In this document: positions 35,598 through 44,016 of the stretch, piece after piece
Layout of the letters: each line of letters opens with the position of its first letter
How positions within the stretch are numbered: position 1 is the stretch's first letter
Made by a program: the position numbers and the translations under genes
The notes under the pieces: generated by a model
The model's database searches: none
The model's input: the letters and a program-made list of their open reading frames with translations, nothing else
Told to the model about the DNA's origin: nothing
Assembly (NCBI RefSeq): GCF_002101705.1
Contig: NZ_LQPC01000010.1
Location: forward strand, 1 to 50,942
Source of the DNA: Mycolicibacterium iranicum
Lineage (GTDB): Bacteria > Actinomycetota > Actinomycetes > Mycobacteriales > Mycobacteriaceae
Length of the DNA stretch: 50,942 nt
Reading direction: 5' to 3'

Positions 35598-37327
35598 GGC
35601 AGCAACTCCTCGGGTAGGTCGACGTGCCTGCTTCGCAGCCATTCGCCGAGTCCTTTGGCCTGAGGGTCGAAGCGCGCCTGATAGGCGACGCCCTGGCCCA
35701 GGATCTCGTCGATGACGAAGTTCACGGCCCGCAGATTCGGCAGGACGTGGCGCGTGACGGGAAGGTCTTTCGCCTCCGGGAGCAGTTCACGCAGCTTCTC
35801 CACGGTGAGAGTGTGCGCGAGCCACGCCCACTGCGCGGGGGTTCGCACCCACACCCCGACGTTCGCGCTCCCGCCTTTGTCACCGCTGCGCGCGCCGGCA
35901 ATGGTGCCCAGCGGGAGCCGTCGCGTCGCACCGGGTGTCGGTGCTGCCGGAAGATCGGGATCGGGAACGGGCTCGAGTTCGGCGGTGTGTGCAGCGGCGG
36001 GAATGACGCTGCGGGTGCCATCGGCGTGCACCGCGACGTGGGTTATTTCCTCGGCAGGCACGAAGGCGGCGGTGAACACGCCGTAGACCTGACCGTCGCC
36101 CGGCGGTGCGGTGCTGGTGAACCCGGGGTAACTGGCCAACGCGAGCTCGACGGCGGCCGAGGAGAACCGGCGGCCCACGGTGTCGGGGTCAGGATCGCGG
36201 ACGACGCAGCGCAGCAGCGCGCTCGCCGTCTGTTCGGTGTCGGCGTCGGGATGATCGGTGCGTGCCAGCGTCCACTCCAATTCGGCCGGCTTCACCTGCA
36301 GGCCGGATTCCAACTGGTGGCGCACCAACTCGGCTTTGGCTTCGACGTCGAGCCCGGTGAGCACGAACGTGACCTCGTTGCGGAAGCCGCCCAGGCTGTT
36401 GAGCGAAACCTTCAGTGTCGGCGGCGGTGGCTCGCCCTTCACGGCGCTGATGCGAACCCGGTCGGGGCCGTCGCCGGTCAGCTCGATGCTGTCGACGCGC
36501 AGTGTGGCGTCGGGGTTGGCATACCGGGCGCCGCCGATCTCGTAGAGAAGCTGGGCGGTGACAGTGTCGACCGTGACGGCGCCACCGGTACCGGGGTGCT
36601 TGGTGATGACGGAGGAGCCGTCGGCGTGGATCTCGGCGATCGGGAAGCCCGGATGGGTCAACACCGTGAGGTCGGGGAAATCCCGGGCGAAGAACGAGAA
36701 GTTGCCGCCGGTGGCCTGTGTGCCGCATTCGATGACGTGGCCCGCCGCGACCGCCCCTGCGATCCGGTCGTAATCGGTTGGCTGCCAACCGAAATGGGCG
36801 GCCGCGGGGCCGACGATGACTGACGCGTCGGTGACCCGGCCGGTGACGACGACGTCGGCGCCGGACGCGAGGCAGTCGACGATGCCCCACGCTCCGAGGT
36901 AGGCGTTGGCCGTCAGCGGTGTGCCGAGGCCGAGTGCGTCGGCGCGGCCGAGCAGGTCGTCGCCCTCGACGTGGGCGACGGTGATCGCGACGCCGAGCTT
37001 GTCGGCCAACGCCCGCACGGCGTCGGCCAATCCCGCGGGGTTCAACCCGCCGGCGTTGGCGACGATGCGGACGCCGTGGTCTGTGGCCATGCCGAGGCAG
37101 TCCTCGAGCTGACGCAGGAAAGTCTTGGCATAACCGCGGTCGGGGTTCTTCATCCGGTCGCGGCCCAGGATCAGCATGGTGAGTTCGGCCAGGTAGTCGC
37201 CGGTGAGGTAGTCCAGCTCGCCGCCGGCGAGCATTTCTCGCATCGCCGAGAGGCGGTCGCCGTAGAAGCCGGAGCAGTTGCCGATACGGACCGAGTTTCC
37301 GATCGTGTCACCCGGCTCACTCGTCAC
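35594..37327 (-). CDS. AtuA-like (DUF1446) protein with C-terminal AtuA-associated domain
   Basis: The 577-aa protein has the DUF1446/AtuA N-terminal domain (SVRIGNCSGFYGDR, DYLTGDYLAELTMLI, NAGGLNP, VVVTGRVTDAS, ECGTQATGGNFS) and a ferredoxin-fold C-terminal part (ARSGDKGGSANVGV). AtuA is named for acyclic terpene utilisation, but its reaction is not settled. GTG 37327 lies 5 nt after AAGGAG and is preferred over GTG 37333. It is the first gene of the operon that runs to echA7; the 16-bp palindrome upstream is the likely operator. Confidence 0.85.
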   Translation of the reverse strand: MTSEPGDTIGNSVRIGNCSGFYGDRLSAMREMLAGGELDYLTGDYLAELTMLILGRDRMKNPDRGYAKTFLRQLEDCLGMATDHGVRIVANAGGLNPAGLADAVRALADKLGVAITVAHVEGDDLLGRADALGLGTPLTANAYLGAWGIVDCLASGADVVVTGRVTDASVIVGPAAAHFGWQPTDYDRIAGAVAAGHVIECGTQATGGNFSFFARDFPDLTVLTHPGFPIAEIHADGSSVITKHPGTGGAVTVDTVTAQLLYEIGGARYANPDATLRVDSIELTGDGPDRVRISAVKGEPPPPTLKVSLNSLGGFRNEVTFVLTGLDVEAKAELVRHQLESGLQVKPAELEWTLARTDHPDADTEQTASALLRCVVRDPDPDTVGRRFSSAAVELALASYPGFTSTAPPGDGQVYGVFTAAFVPAEEITHVAVHADGTRSVIPAAAHTAELEPVPDPDLPAAPTPGATRRLPLGTIAGARSGDKGGSANVGVWVRTPAQWAWLAHTLTVEKLRELLPEAKDLPVTRHVLPNLRAVNFVIDEILGQGVAYQARFDPQAKGLGEWLRSRHVDLPEELLP

Positions 37328-37367
37328 ACGCACTCCTTACCGGCACCATGGCGTCGGACCTTCGACC

Positions 37368-37383
37368 AACCAACCGGTAGGTT
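37368..37383. promoter_or_regulatory. Palindromic operator before acyl-CoA catabolic operon
   Basis: AACCAACCGGTAGGTT is a 16-bp palindrome with one mismatched pair, 41 bp upstream of the first gene. It resembles TetR-type operators that control acyl-CoA breakdown genes. The regulator is not in the window. Confidence 0.55.
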
Positions 37384-37506
37384 AATCGCTACCGGCGGTA
37401 CCAAGTCAAGGGTTGGGCGGCGGTCGGCGGTATCTGAGTGTGCGACCCGCGCCGGGGGCTCTCGGCGTTTTCGGCGGCGGTCGCGGTTTCGGCCGAGCGG
37501 CGGAGT

Positions 37507-37536
37507 TTGGAGCACGCCCAGCCCACGGGCTATCCT
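37507..37536 (+). promoter_or_regulatory. Candidate promoter of rpmF
   Basis: TTGGAG (37507-37512) and TATCCT (37531-37536) are separated by 18 bp. The start codon is 71 bp downstream of the -10 element. Confidence 0.4.
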
Positions 37537-37607
37537 GGTCAGCAATTGTCAGCGCCCGGCCTGGTCCAGGCTTGCAGGCAGACACCCCGATGAGATGGAG
37601 CTCGATC

Positions 37608-37781
37608 ATGGCTGTGCCGAAGCGCAGGATGTCGCGCGCGAACACCCGTAGCCGGCGCGCGCAGTGGAAAGCGGAAGCCACGGGTCTGGTGAACGTCACC
37701 GTCGCCGGTCAGCCCCGCAAGGTGCCGCGTCGCCTGCTCAAGGCCGCACGTCTCGGCCTGATCGACCTCGACCGCCGCTAA
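37608..37781 (+). CDS. rpmF: 50S ribosomal protein L32
   Basis: The 57-residue basic protein begins [21 protein letters not shown], the L32 signature, and ends in [15 protein letters not shown]. It has no cysteine at all, so it is the zinc-independent form of L32. It lies immediately upstream of mprA. Confidence 0.96.
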   Translation: MAVPKRRMSRANTRSRRAQWKAEATGLVNVTVAGQPRKVPRRLLKAARLGLIDLDRR

Positions 37782-37831
37782 CTCTCAGGGAAACCGTCAG
37801 GTTGGCGGCGCGCCTCTCAGGCCCCTCTCAG
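37782..37831. promoter_or_regulatory. MprA-box-like repeats upstream of mprA
   Basis: The heptamer CTCTCAG occurs at 37782-37788, 37814-37820 and 37825-37831; the last two are spaced 11 bp apart. MprA is known to bind loosely conserved direct octamer repeats of this sort and to regulate its own operon. Confidence 0.6.
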
Positions 37832-37847
37832 ACACTGGGTTGAGACT

Positions 37848-38543
37848 GTGGCAGTGCGCATTCTTGTCGTTGATGACGATCGCGCCGTGCGCGAATCCCT
37901 GCGACGGTCACTGTCCTTCAATGGTTATTCGGTCGAGCTGGCACAGGACGGTCGCGAAGCTCTCGATCTGATCGCCAGCAGCCGTCCCGACGCCGTGGTG
38001 CTCGACGTGATGATGCCGCGCCTGGACGGACTCGAAGTCTGCAGGCAGCTGCGCAGCACGGGCGACGATCTCCCGATTCTGGTCCTCACGGCCCGCGACT
38101 CGGTGTCCGAGCGTGTCGCCGGCCTCGATGCCGGAGCCGACGACTACCTTCCCAAACCGTTCGCGCTGGAAGAACTGCTCGCTCGGATGCGGGCGCTGCT
38201 CCGCCGCACCGGCCCCGACGAGGGCGACGCCGATTCCGCGGCGATGACGTTCTCGGATCTGTCCCTGGATCCGGTGACGCGCGAGGTGACCCGAGGTAAT
38301 CGCGCGATCAGCCTGACCCGCACCGAGTTCTCACTCCTGGAGATGTTGATCGCGAACCCGCGTCGCGTGCTGACCCGGAGCCGAATCCTGGAGGAGGTCT
38401 GGGGCTTCGACTTTCCGACCTCGGGCAACGCGCTCGAGGTCTACGTCGGATACCTGCGGCGCAAGACCGAGGCCGAAGGAGAACCGAGGCTGATCCACAC
38501 GGTGCGTGGTGTGGGTTATGTGCTTCGCGAGACGCCGCCCTGA
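37848..38543 (+). CDS. mprA: Response regulator MprA
   Basis: OmpR-type regulator of envelope stress and persistence. The receiver domain shows VVDDD (acidic pocket), phospho-acceptor Asp53 in [11 protein letters not shown], Thr in LTARD and Lys in LPKPF. The C-terminal winged helix is complete ([20 protein letters not shown]). The protein is nearly identical to M. tuberculosis MprA as I recall it (231 versus 230 aa). GTG 37848 is used. The TGA overlaps mprB ATG (TGATG). Confidence 0.97.
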   Translation: MAVRILVVDDDRAVRESLRRSLSFNGYSVELAQDGREALDLIASSRPDAVVLDVMMPRLDGLEVCRQLRSTGDDLPILVLTARDSVSERVAGLDAGADDYLPKPFALEELLARMRALLRRTGPDEGDADSAAMTFSDLSLDPVTREVTRGNRAISLTRTEFSLLEMLIANPRRVLTRSRILEEVWGFDFPTSGNALEVYVGYLRRKTEAEGEPRLIHTVRGVGYVLRETPP

Positions 38544-39988
38544 TGGTCCTGGAGCCCAAGTCGGGCCCGTGGCCGGGCCAGCCGGCCGCGAATTCCCACC
38601 CTGCCAGTTCGGTGTCTCTGCGATGGCGGGTCATGTTGCTCGCCATGTCGATGGTGGTCATCTCCGTCGTGCTGATGGCCGTCGCGGTCTATGCGGTGGT
38701 CTCCCGCGCGCTCTACGACGACATCGACAATCAGCTTAGGACCAGAGCGGAAATGCTCATCGAGAGCGGCTCACTGGACGCCGATCCCGGCAAGGCCATC
38801 GAGGGCACCGCGTACTCCGACATGAACGCGATGTTCTACATCCCCGGCCGCAGCAAGTACACCGCCAATCAGCAGGGCGAGACGCTGCCGGTGGGGGCGC
38901 CCGAGCAGGACGTCATGGACGGCACGCTGTGGATGTCGCTGCGAACCGTCGACCGTCAGCGGGTGCTGGCTGTCCACCTCGCCAGTGGCAACTCCTTGCT
39001 GCTCTCGAAGAACCTGGCCCCGACGGGCAAGGTGCTCAAGCGCCTCGGCACCGTCCTGCTCATCGTCGGCGGACTCGGCGTCGCCGTGGCCGCCATCGCA
39101 GGCGGCATGGTGGCCAGCGCGGGTTTGAGACCGGTGGCCAGGCTCACTCAGGCGGCAGAAAGGGTTGCGCGCACCGACGATCTGCGCCCGATCCCTGTGG
39201 CCGGCAACGACGAACTCGCCCGCCTCACCGAAGCTTTCAACATGATGCTGCGGGCGCTCGCCGAATCCCGGGAGCGCCAAGCTCGTCTGGTCGCCGACGC
39301 AGGCCACGAACTTCGCACGCCGCTGACGTCGATGCGCACCAACGTCGAACTGCTGATGGAGTCGATGAAGCCCGGCGCCCCACGGCTTCCCGAAAAGGAC
39401 ATGATCGAGCTGCGTACCGACGTGATCGGCCAGATCGAGGAATTGTCCACCTTGGTCGGCGATCTGGTCGATCTCACCCGCGAGGACGCGGGAAACGCCG
39501 TCCACGACACGGTCGAGATGTCCGAGGTCATCGAGCGGTCCCTGGAGCGGGTTCGCAGGCGTCGCAACGACATCGAATTCAACGTCGCCATCACGCCGTG
39601 GCAGGTGTACGGCGACGCCGCCGGCCTCGGCCGCGCGGTACTCAACCTGCTCGACAATGCGGCCAAGTGGAGTCCGCCCGGCGGGAGCGTCGGGGTCCGG
39701 CTCACCCAGATCGACTCGCTGCACGCCGAATTGGTGGTGTCGGACTTCGGTCCCGGGATCCCACCGCATGAGCGCGACCTCGTCTTCGAGCGGTTCTTCC
39801 GGTCCACCTCGGCCCGCGCGATGCCGGGGTCCGGGCTCGGACTCGCGATCGTCAAACAGGTCGTGCTCAAACACGGCGGCAGTTTGCGCGTCGCTGACAC
39901 CGTCCCCGGCGGTCAGCCGCCCGGAACGTCGATGCATGTGGTGCTGCCGGGGCGCCTCTCGGTGGCCGCCGGGCGGGATGACGAGTAG
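38543..39988 (+). CDS. mprB: Sensor histidine kinase MprB
   Basis: The 481-aa kinase has a first membrane helix (about 32-55), an extracytoplasmic domain, a second helix (about 170-192), a HAMP linker, a HisKA domain with phospho-acceptor His255 in DAGHELRTPLTS, and an HATPase domain (NLLDNAAKWSPPGG, DFGPGIPPHERD, GSGLGLAIVK). With MprA it senses surface stress and activates sigE, sigB and pepD in M. tuberculosis. Translation is coupled to mprA by a 1-nt overlap. Confidence 0.97.
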   Translation: MVLEPKSGPWPGQPAANSHPASSVSLRWRVMLLAMSMVVISVVLMAVAVYAVVSRALYDDIDNQLRTRAEMLIESGSLDADPGKAIEGTAYSDMNAMFYIPGRSKYTANQQGETLPVGAPEQDVMDGTLWMSLRTVDRQRVLAVHLASGNSLLLSKNLAPTGKVLKRLGTVLLIVGGLGVAVAAIAGGMVASAGLRPVARLTQAAERVARTDDLRPIPVAGNDELARLTEAFNMMLRALAESRERQARLVADAGHELRTPLTSMRTNVELLMESMKPGAPRLPEKDMIELRTDVIGQIEELSTLVGDLVDLTREDAGNAVHDTVEMSEVIERSLERVRRRRNDIEFNVAITPWQVYGDAAGLGRAVLNLLDNAAKWSPPGGSVGVRLTQIDSLHAELVVSDFGPGIPPHERDLVFERFFRSTSARAMPGSGLGLAIVKQVVLKHGGSLRVADTVPGGQPPGTSMHVVLPGRLSVAAGRDDE

Positions 39989-40074
39989 CCGCGACACGCT
40001 GAGGCGGTACACCGGTGACCTGTGTCACCGGCGGGGATGATTGAGACGGATGTGCCCACGCCACGCGCGAATGT

Positions 40075-40112
40075 TGTCTCAAAGGAAATCGATCTCTAAG
40101 GGGTTTCTCAGT
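40075..40112 (+). promoter_or_regulatory. MprA-box-like cluster upstream of pepD
   Basis: Three related elements, TGTCTCAAA (40075-40083), CTCTAAG (40094-40100) and TCTCAGT (40106-40112), lie about 80-115 bp before the pepD start. This matches the known control of pepD by MprAB. Confidence 0.5.
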
Positions 40113-40189
40113 ACGTTTGGGCACGCTGACATGGCAACGATCGTTGATCTAAGCGTCAGAACCGACTCGAGGAAGAGCACTGCAGCGAT

Positions 40190-41572
40190 ATGACCAACCA
40201 CCCGAGGTACTCGCCGACTCCGCAGCCGGGTCGTCAGTCCGGCTATCCCGGGCAGGGGCCGCAGGGCCCTGTCGGGCCGCAGCGGTCAGGATCCTATGAG
40301 CAGCAGGGCACCGGCGGTTGGGACTGGCGCTACGCGACCGAGCAGCAGCGCCAAGCGTTTCGGCCGCCGTACGATCCGTATCCCGGCGCCCCCATGCCGA
40401 CCGGGCCGGGTCAGTACCCGCGCCCGGGCATGCCGCCCGCGTCGCAGCCACAGCCCGGAAAGCGTTCCCGTGCATCGGCTTTGATCGCCGGCGCGGTGGC
40501 TGTCGCCCTGGTCTCGGCCGGAGTCGGTGGCGGGGTCGCGATGCTCGTCCACCCCGACCACAGCCTGAGCGGTATCAGCGCATCGGGCGCCGCGCCCTCG
40601 GTGCCGGCGGCCAGCGTGCCCAGTGGGTCCGTCGAGGCCGTCGCGGCAAAAGTGGTGCCGAGCGTGGTGAAGCTCGAGGTCAACCAGGGACGCGCGACGG
40701 AAGAGGGCTCCGGGGTGATCCTGTCGACCGACGGGCTCATCCTCACCAACAACCACGTGGTCGCCGCCGCGGCGGGCGACGCCGGTCCCGTCGGTGTGCC
40801 GGGTGGTTCCGCAAAGACGAAGGTGACGTTCGCCGACGGCAAGACTGCATCGTTCACGGTGGTCGGCGCCGATCCCGGCAGTGATATTGCCGTCGTCCGC
40901 GCGCAGAACGTGTCGGGCCTGACGCCCATTGCGGTCGGCTCGTCGGCAGATCTGCGGGTCGGCCAGGACGTCGTGGCGATCGGCTCACCCCTCGGCCTGG
41001 AGGGCACGGTGACGACCGGCATCATCAGCGCCCTCAACCGACCGGTTGCCGCCAGCGGCGACGCCAAGAACCAGAACACGGTCCTCGACGCCATCCAGAC
41101 CGACGCGGCGATCAACCCGGGCAACTCCGGCGGCGCCCTCGTGAATATGAGTGGCGAACTGGTCGGCATCAACTCGGCGATCGCCACCCTGGGCGCCGAT
41201 GCCGGCGGTCCCCAGGGCGGCTCCATCGGCCTCGGCTTCGCCATCCCGGTCGACCAGGCCAAGCGGATCGCCGATGAGATCATCCAGACCGGCAGCGCGT
41301 CGCGCGCCTCGCTCGGAGTTCAGGTCGGCAACGACGCGGGCGTCGACGGCGCCAAGATCGTCGAGGTGACCGCCGGCGGCGCGGCGTCGGCCGCCGGACT
41401 TCCCAGCGGCGTGGTGGTCACCAAGCTCGACGACAGGGTGATCAGCAGCGCCGACGCGCTGGTGGCCGCCGTTCGCTCCAAGGCCCCCGGCGACAAGGTG
41501 ACCCTGACGTACCTCGACCCGTCGGGTAAGTCGCAGTCGCTGGAAGTCACGCTCGGCAAGGCCGCCCAGTGA
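40190..41572 (+). CDS. pepD: HtrA-like serine protease PepD
   Basis: The 460-aa protein has a Pro/Gly/Gln-rich cytoplasmic tail (1-95), a membrane helix (about 97-120), a trypsin-like domain with triad His189 (TNNHVV), Asp232 (SDIAVV) and Ser313 (NPGNSGGAL), and a C-terminal PDZ domain (about 365-455). It handles misfolded envelope proteins and feeds back on MprB and SigE. The gene follows mprAB after 201 bp containing MprA-like boxes. Confidence 0.96.
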   Translation: MTNHPRYSPTPQPGRQSGYPGQGPQGPVGPQRSGSYEQQGTGGWDWRYATEQQRQAFRPPYDPYPGAPMPTGPGQYPRPGMPPASQPQPGKRSRASALIAGAVAVALVSAGVGGGVAMLVHPDHSLSGISASGAAPSVPAASVPSGSVEAVAAKVVPSVVKLEVNQGRATEEGSGVILSTDGLILTNNHVVAAAAGDAGPVGVPGGSAKTKVTFADGKTASFTVVGADPGSDIAVVRAQNVSGLTPIAVGSSADLRVGQDVVAIGSPLGLEGTVTTGIISALNRPVAASGDAKNQNTVLDAIQTDAAINPGNSGGALVNMSGELVGINSAIATLGADAGGPQGGSIGLGFAIPVDQAKRIADEIIQTGSASRASLGVQVGNDAGVDGAKIVEVTAGGAASAAGLPSGVVVTKLDDRVISSADALVAAVRSKAPGDKVTLTYLDPSGKSQSLEVTLGKAAQ

Positions 41573-42147
41573 GGTCCTCGATCGGAGACGACCGCGCCGT
41601 GCTCAGAGTGGCTGCTCCCGTGTCTGCACCGAGATATACGGTTGAGCTCATGGAGCAGCCCCACGCCTTGGTAGGTCGTGCCTTGGTAGTTGTTGTCGAT
41701 GACCGCACCGCTCACGGAGACGAAGAGGATCACAGCGGTCCGCTGGTCGCCGAACTGCTCGGCGAGGCCGGTTTCGTCGTGGACGGGGTCGTCGTGGTCT
41801 CGTCGGACGAGGTGGAGATACGCAACGCACTCAACACCGCCGTCATCGGCGGCGTCGACCTCGTGGTATCCGTCGGAGGAACCGGCGTCACGCCGCGCGA
41901 CGTGACCCCTGAGGCGACCCGCGATCTGCTCGACCGAGAGCTGTTGGGTATCGCCGAGGCGCTGCGGGCCTCCGGCCTGTCGGCGGGGACGATCGACGCC
42001 GGCGTCTCGCGTGGTCTCGCAGGCATCTCGGGAAGCACGCTGGTGGTCAACCTGGCGGGCTCGCGCGCGGCGGTCCGCGACGGCATGGCCACCCTCGGAC
42101 CGCTGGCGGGTCAGATCATCGCGCAGCTATCCAGTTTGGAGATCTAA
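41569..42147 (+). CDS. moaB2: Molybdopterin-binding MoaB2-like protein
   Basis: The MogA/MoaB fold is shown by VVVVDDRTAHGDEEDHSGPLVAELL, DLVVSVGGTGVTPRDVTPEA (molybdopterin-binding SGGTG-type loop) and the C-terminal GISGSTLVVNLAGS. GTG 41569 overlaps the pepD stop (GTGA), giving 192 aa; ATG 41650 (165 aa) starts closer to the conserved fold and cannot be excluded. Whether it adenylates molybdopterin or plays another role is unclear; it is linked by position to pepD. Confidence 0.9.
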   Translation: MRSSIGDDRAVLRVAAPVSAPRYTVELMEQPHALVGRALVVVVDDRTAHGDEEDHSGPLVAELLGEAGFVVDGVVVVSSDEVEIRNALNTAVIGGVDLVVSVGGTGVTPRDVTPEATRDLLDRELLGIAEALRASGLSAGTIDAGVSRGLAGISGSTLVVNLAGSRAAVRDGMATLGPLAGQIIAQLSSLEI

Positions 42148-42172
42148 TCGCCCGCTTTTCTGTGGGACTAGT

Positions 42173-42217
42173 CCAGAATCCGCCGGTACGGGCATGTTTG
42201 TACCGAGCGGATTCTGG
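42173..42217 (+). terminator. Strong hairpin after moaB2
   Basis: CCAGAATCCGC and GCGGATTCTGG pair perfectly, and CGGTAC/GTACCG extends the stem inward past one bulged A, giving 17 bp with a 10-nt loop. No T-tract follows; it may be a tail-less terminator or an RNA structure. Confidence 0.5.
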
Positions 42218-42279
42218 CATTTATGAAGCCGAACAGGACCGCAAAGTTAAGACCAGGTGAACAAACCTATGCGTCAAAT

Positions 42280-42295
42280 AGTGATGTTAATCACA
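42280..42295. promoter_or_regulatory. CRP-like operator before small ORF
   Basis: AGTGA-TGTTAA-TCACA matches the CRP palindrome TGTGAN6TCACA at nine of ten positions. It ends 13 bp before GTG 42309. Confidence 0.5.
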
Positions 42296-42308
42296 GGGAG
42301 ATGAGACC

Positions 42309-42467
42309 GTGGCCGGACCTTCTCGCGAGTCCCGCGAGCTAGTTAACAGAGTCTTTGGGGACTCGCTTCCTGACGTCACGCGCGACGAACGCGAACCCGT
42401 TTCATCGGACGGCCATGACGACCACGACCGGTGGCTGCAGGACAACGTCCCGCCCCACCACGATTGA
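42309..42467 (+). CDS. Short acidic/histidine-rich protein, 52 aa
   Basis: The frame starts with GTG preceded by GGGAGATGAG at a good distance, and encodes 52 residues. The N-terminus is MAGPSRESRELVNRVFGD; the centre is rich in Asp/Glu/Arg; the end reads DRWLQDNVPPHHD. It has no signal peptide, membrane helix or cysteine. Reading-frame GC bias and the ribosome site argue it is real. The sequence gives the impression of a conserved mycobacterial small protein, but I cannot name it. A CRP-like site sits just upstream and a strong hairpin separates it from moaB2. Confidence 0.65.
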   Translation: MAGPSRESRELVNRVFGDSLPDVTRDEREPVSSDGHDDHDRWLQDNVPPHHD

Positions 42468-42670
42468 CCTGTGATTTCGCTTAAGCGTCCATAAGCACCC
42501 GCTGGTAACGGATTCGCTCCGATTGACGAATACGTCGATGCGGGGTCACGAACTGCGGCGCATGAAAACGACTCCCCGTCGCCGCGCGGAAGGGGTCCGG
42601 GACACCCGGGGAAATCTCCAGCAAATGACGCGAGGCTTTGCGTCCCGATTAACACCACCGGGGCCTCGCG

Positions 42671-42699
42671 TTGCCGGTCAGATGCCTCCCCGTTATGTT
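42671..42699 (+). promoter_or_regulatory. Candidate porin promoter and leader
   Basis: TTGCCG (42671-42676) and TATGTT (42694-42699) are separated by 17 bp. Initiation near 42706 gives a leader of about 150 nt. The 389 bp between the small ORF and the porin otherwise hold no gene; an ACGCGAGG/CCTCGCGT pair brackets the region just upstream of the promoter. Confidence 0.45.
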
Positions 42700-42856
42700 C
42701 CTCGTGTCAACGATGAGCGAATCGTAAGAACAAGATGTGGGGTTTTTAATTCTTCTCACATGGAAGTCTTGCGAGGTGTGTGGTGTAGCGGTAAAGCCAG
42801 GCACGGACACATCGGAGCCCCGCCCGGGGCATCCGTAACGCTGAGCTAGGGAGATC

Positions 42857-43501
42857 ATGAAGGCAATCACTCGGGTGCTGATCGCGATGGTGGCGTCCAT
42901 CGCGGCATTGTTCGTGAGCACTGGCACCTCTCACGCGGGATTGGACAATGAGCTGAGTGTCGTGGACGGCCAGGGCCGCACTCTGACGGTTCAGCAGTGG
43001 GACACGTTCCTCAACGGCGTCTTCCCCCTCGACCGCAACCGTCTGACCCGTGAGTGGTTCCACTCCGGCAAGGCGACCTACATCGTCGCCGGCGAAGGCG
43101 CCGACGACTTCGAGGGCACCCTCGAGCTCGGCTACCAGGTCGGCTTCCCGTGGTCGCTCGGCGTGGGCATCAACTTCAGCTACACCACCCCGAACATCGC
43201 GTTCGACGGCTACGGCGTCCCCGGCATCGACCCCGACTTCGGTCTCGGCGACAGCATCGTGACCCCGCCGCTGTTCCCCGGCGTGTCGATCTCGGCTGAC
43301 CTCGGTAACGGCCCCGGCATCCAGGAAGTGGCGACCTTCTCGGTCGACGTCGCCGGCCCGGGTGGCTCGGTCGTCGTGTCCAACGCTCACGGCACCGTGA
43401 CCGGCGCTGCCGGCGGCGTGCTGCTGCGTCCGTTCGCTCGGCTGATCTCCTCGACGGGCGACAGCGTCAGCACCTACGGCGCCCCGTGGAACATGAACTG
43501 A
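42857..43501 (+). CDS. mspA: MspA-family outer membrane porin
   Basis: A 27-residue signal peptide ends in SHA before GLDNELSVVDGQ, the mature MspA start. The beta-barrel sequence follows MspA closely (TVQQWDTFLNGVFPLDRNRLTREWFHSG, GFPWSLGVGINFSYTTPN, FPGVSISADLGNGPGIQEVATFSVDV, YGAPWNMN). Mature length is 187 aa versus 184 for MspA, the extra residues falling at the constriction loop, which reads IAFDGYGVPGIDPDFG instead of the IDDGD-type segment. It would form octameric hydrophilic channels in the mycomembrane. GGGAG precedes ATG 42857. Paralogues (mspB-D) cannot be distinguished. Confidence 0.93.
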   Translation: MKAITRVLIAMVASIAALFVSTGTSHAGLDNELSVVDGQGRTLTVQQWDTFLNGVFPLDRNRLTREWFHSGKATYIVAGEGADDFEGTLELGYQVGFPWSLGVGINFSYTTPNIAFDGYGVPGIDPDFGLGDSIVTPPLFPGVSISADLGNGPGIQEVATFSVDVAGPGGSVVVSNAHGTVTGAAGGVLLRPFARLISSTGDSVSTYGAPWNMN

Positions 43502-43536
43502 CACAAGGCTTTATCTGGTTCCACCTGGTTTGAAAG

Positions 43537-43569
43537 AATCAGCCCCCGGCTTCGGCCGGGGGCTGATTT
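43537..43569. terminator. Bidirectional terminator between porin and mscL
   Basis: AATCAGCCCCCGGC and GCCGGGGGCTGATT form a perfect 14-bp stem closed by a TTCG tetraloop, with short T and A runs at the ends. It separates convergent genes. Confidence 0.9.
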
Positions 43570-43584
43570 CGTGATCAGAGGGTG

Positions 43585-44016
43585 TCACTTCTCGGTGGTC
43601 GGTGTGTCCTTCTCGGTGTGGTCTGCGGTGACGGTGTTGGCCGATTGCGCCTGTAGGAGATCGCGGATCTCGGTCAGCAGCGTCAGCTCGGTCTCTTCCG
43701 AGACCACCTTGGCGTCGCGCTCTTTGAGCTTCTTGAACGGAACCACGATGACGAAGTAGATCACCGCGGCGACGATCAGGAAATTGATGGCCGCGGACAG
43801 CACCGCGTTCAGGTCCACGAATTGATCGGCACCCAGCGGGATCTTGAGGATTCCGTACTCGGCGTCTGGGCCCGCACCGATGCGATCGACCAGCGGCTGC
43901 ACCACATTCTGGGTGAATGCGGTGACCAGGCCGGTGAACGCGGCGCCGACCACGACCGCGACAGCGAGGTCGATGACGTTGCCTCGCGAGATGAATTCCT
44001 TGAAACCCTTCAGCAT
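43585..44016 (-). CDS. mscL: Large-conductance mechanosensitive channel
   Basis: The 143-aa protein begins MLKGFKEFISRGNVIDLAVAVVVGAAFTGLV, the MscL amphipathic S1 helix and pore-lining TM1, followed by a periplasmic loop, TM2 (INFLIVAAVIYFVIVVPFKKL) and a C-terminal helical bundle ending in a Thr/Glu-rich tail. It opens on membrane tension during osmotic downshock. GAAAGGG precedes ATG 44016. Confidence 0.96.
   Translation of the reverse strand: MLKGFKEFISRGNVIDLAVAVVVGAAFTGLVTAFTQNVVQPLVDRIGAGPDAEYGILKIPLGADQFVDLNAVLSAAINFLIVAAVIYFVIVVPFKKLKERDAKVVSEETELTLLTEIRDLLQAQSANTVTADHTEKDTPTTEK

Noticed and set aside
42523..42849. 108-codon ORF in the porin upstream region
   Set aside because: It crosses the likely promoter and leader, has Arg/Pro-rich shadow composition and no ribosome site.
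42770..42856. tRNA-like or riboswitch structure in the porin leader
   Set aside because: Some GC-rich pairing can be drawn, but no cloverleaf or known riboswitch core is visible.
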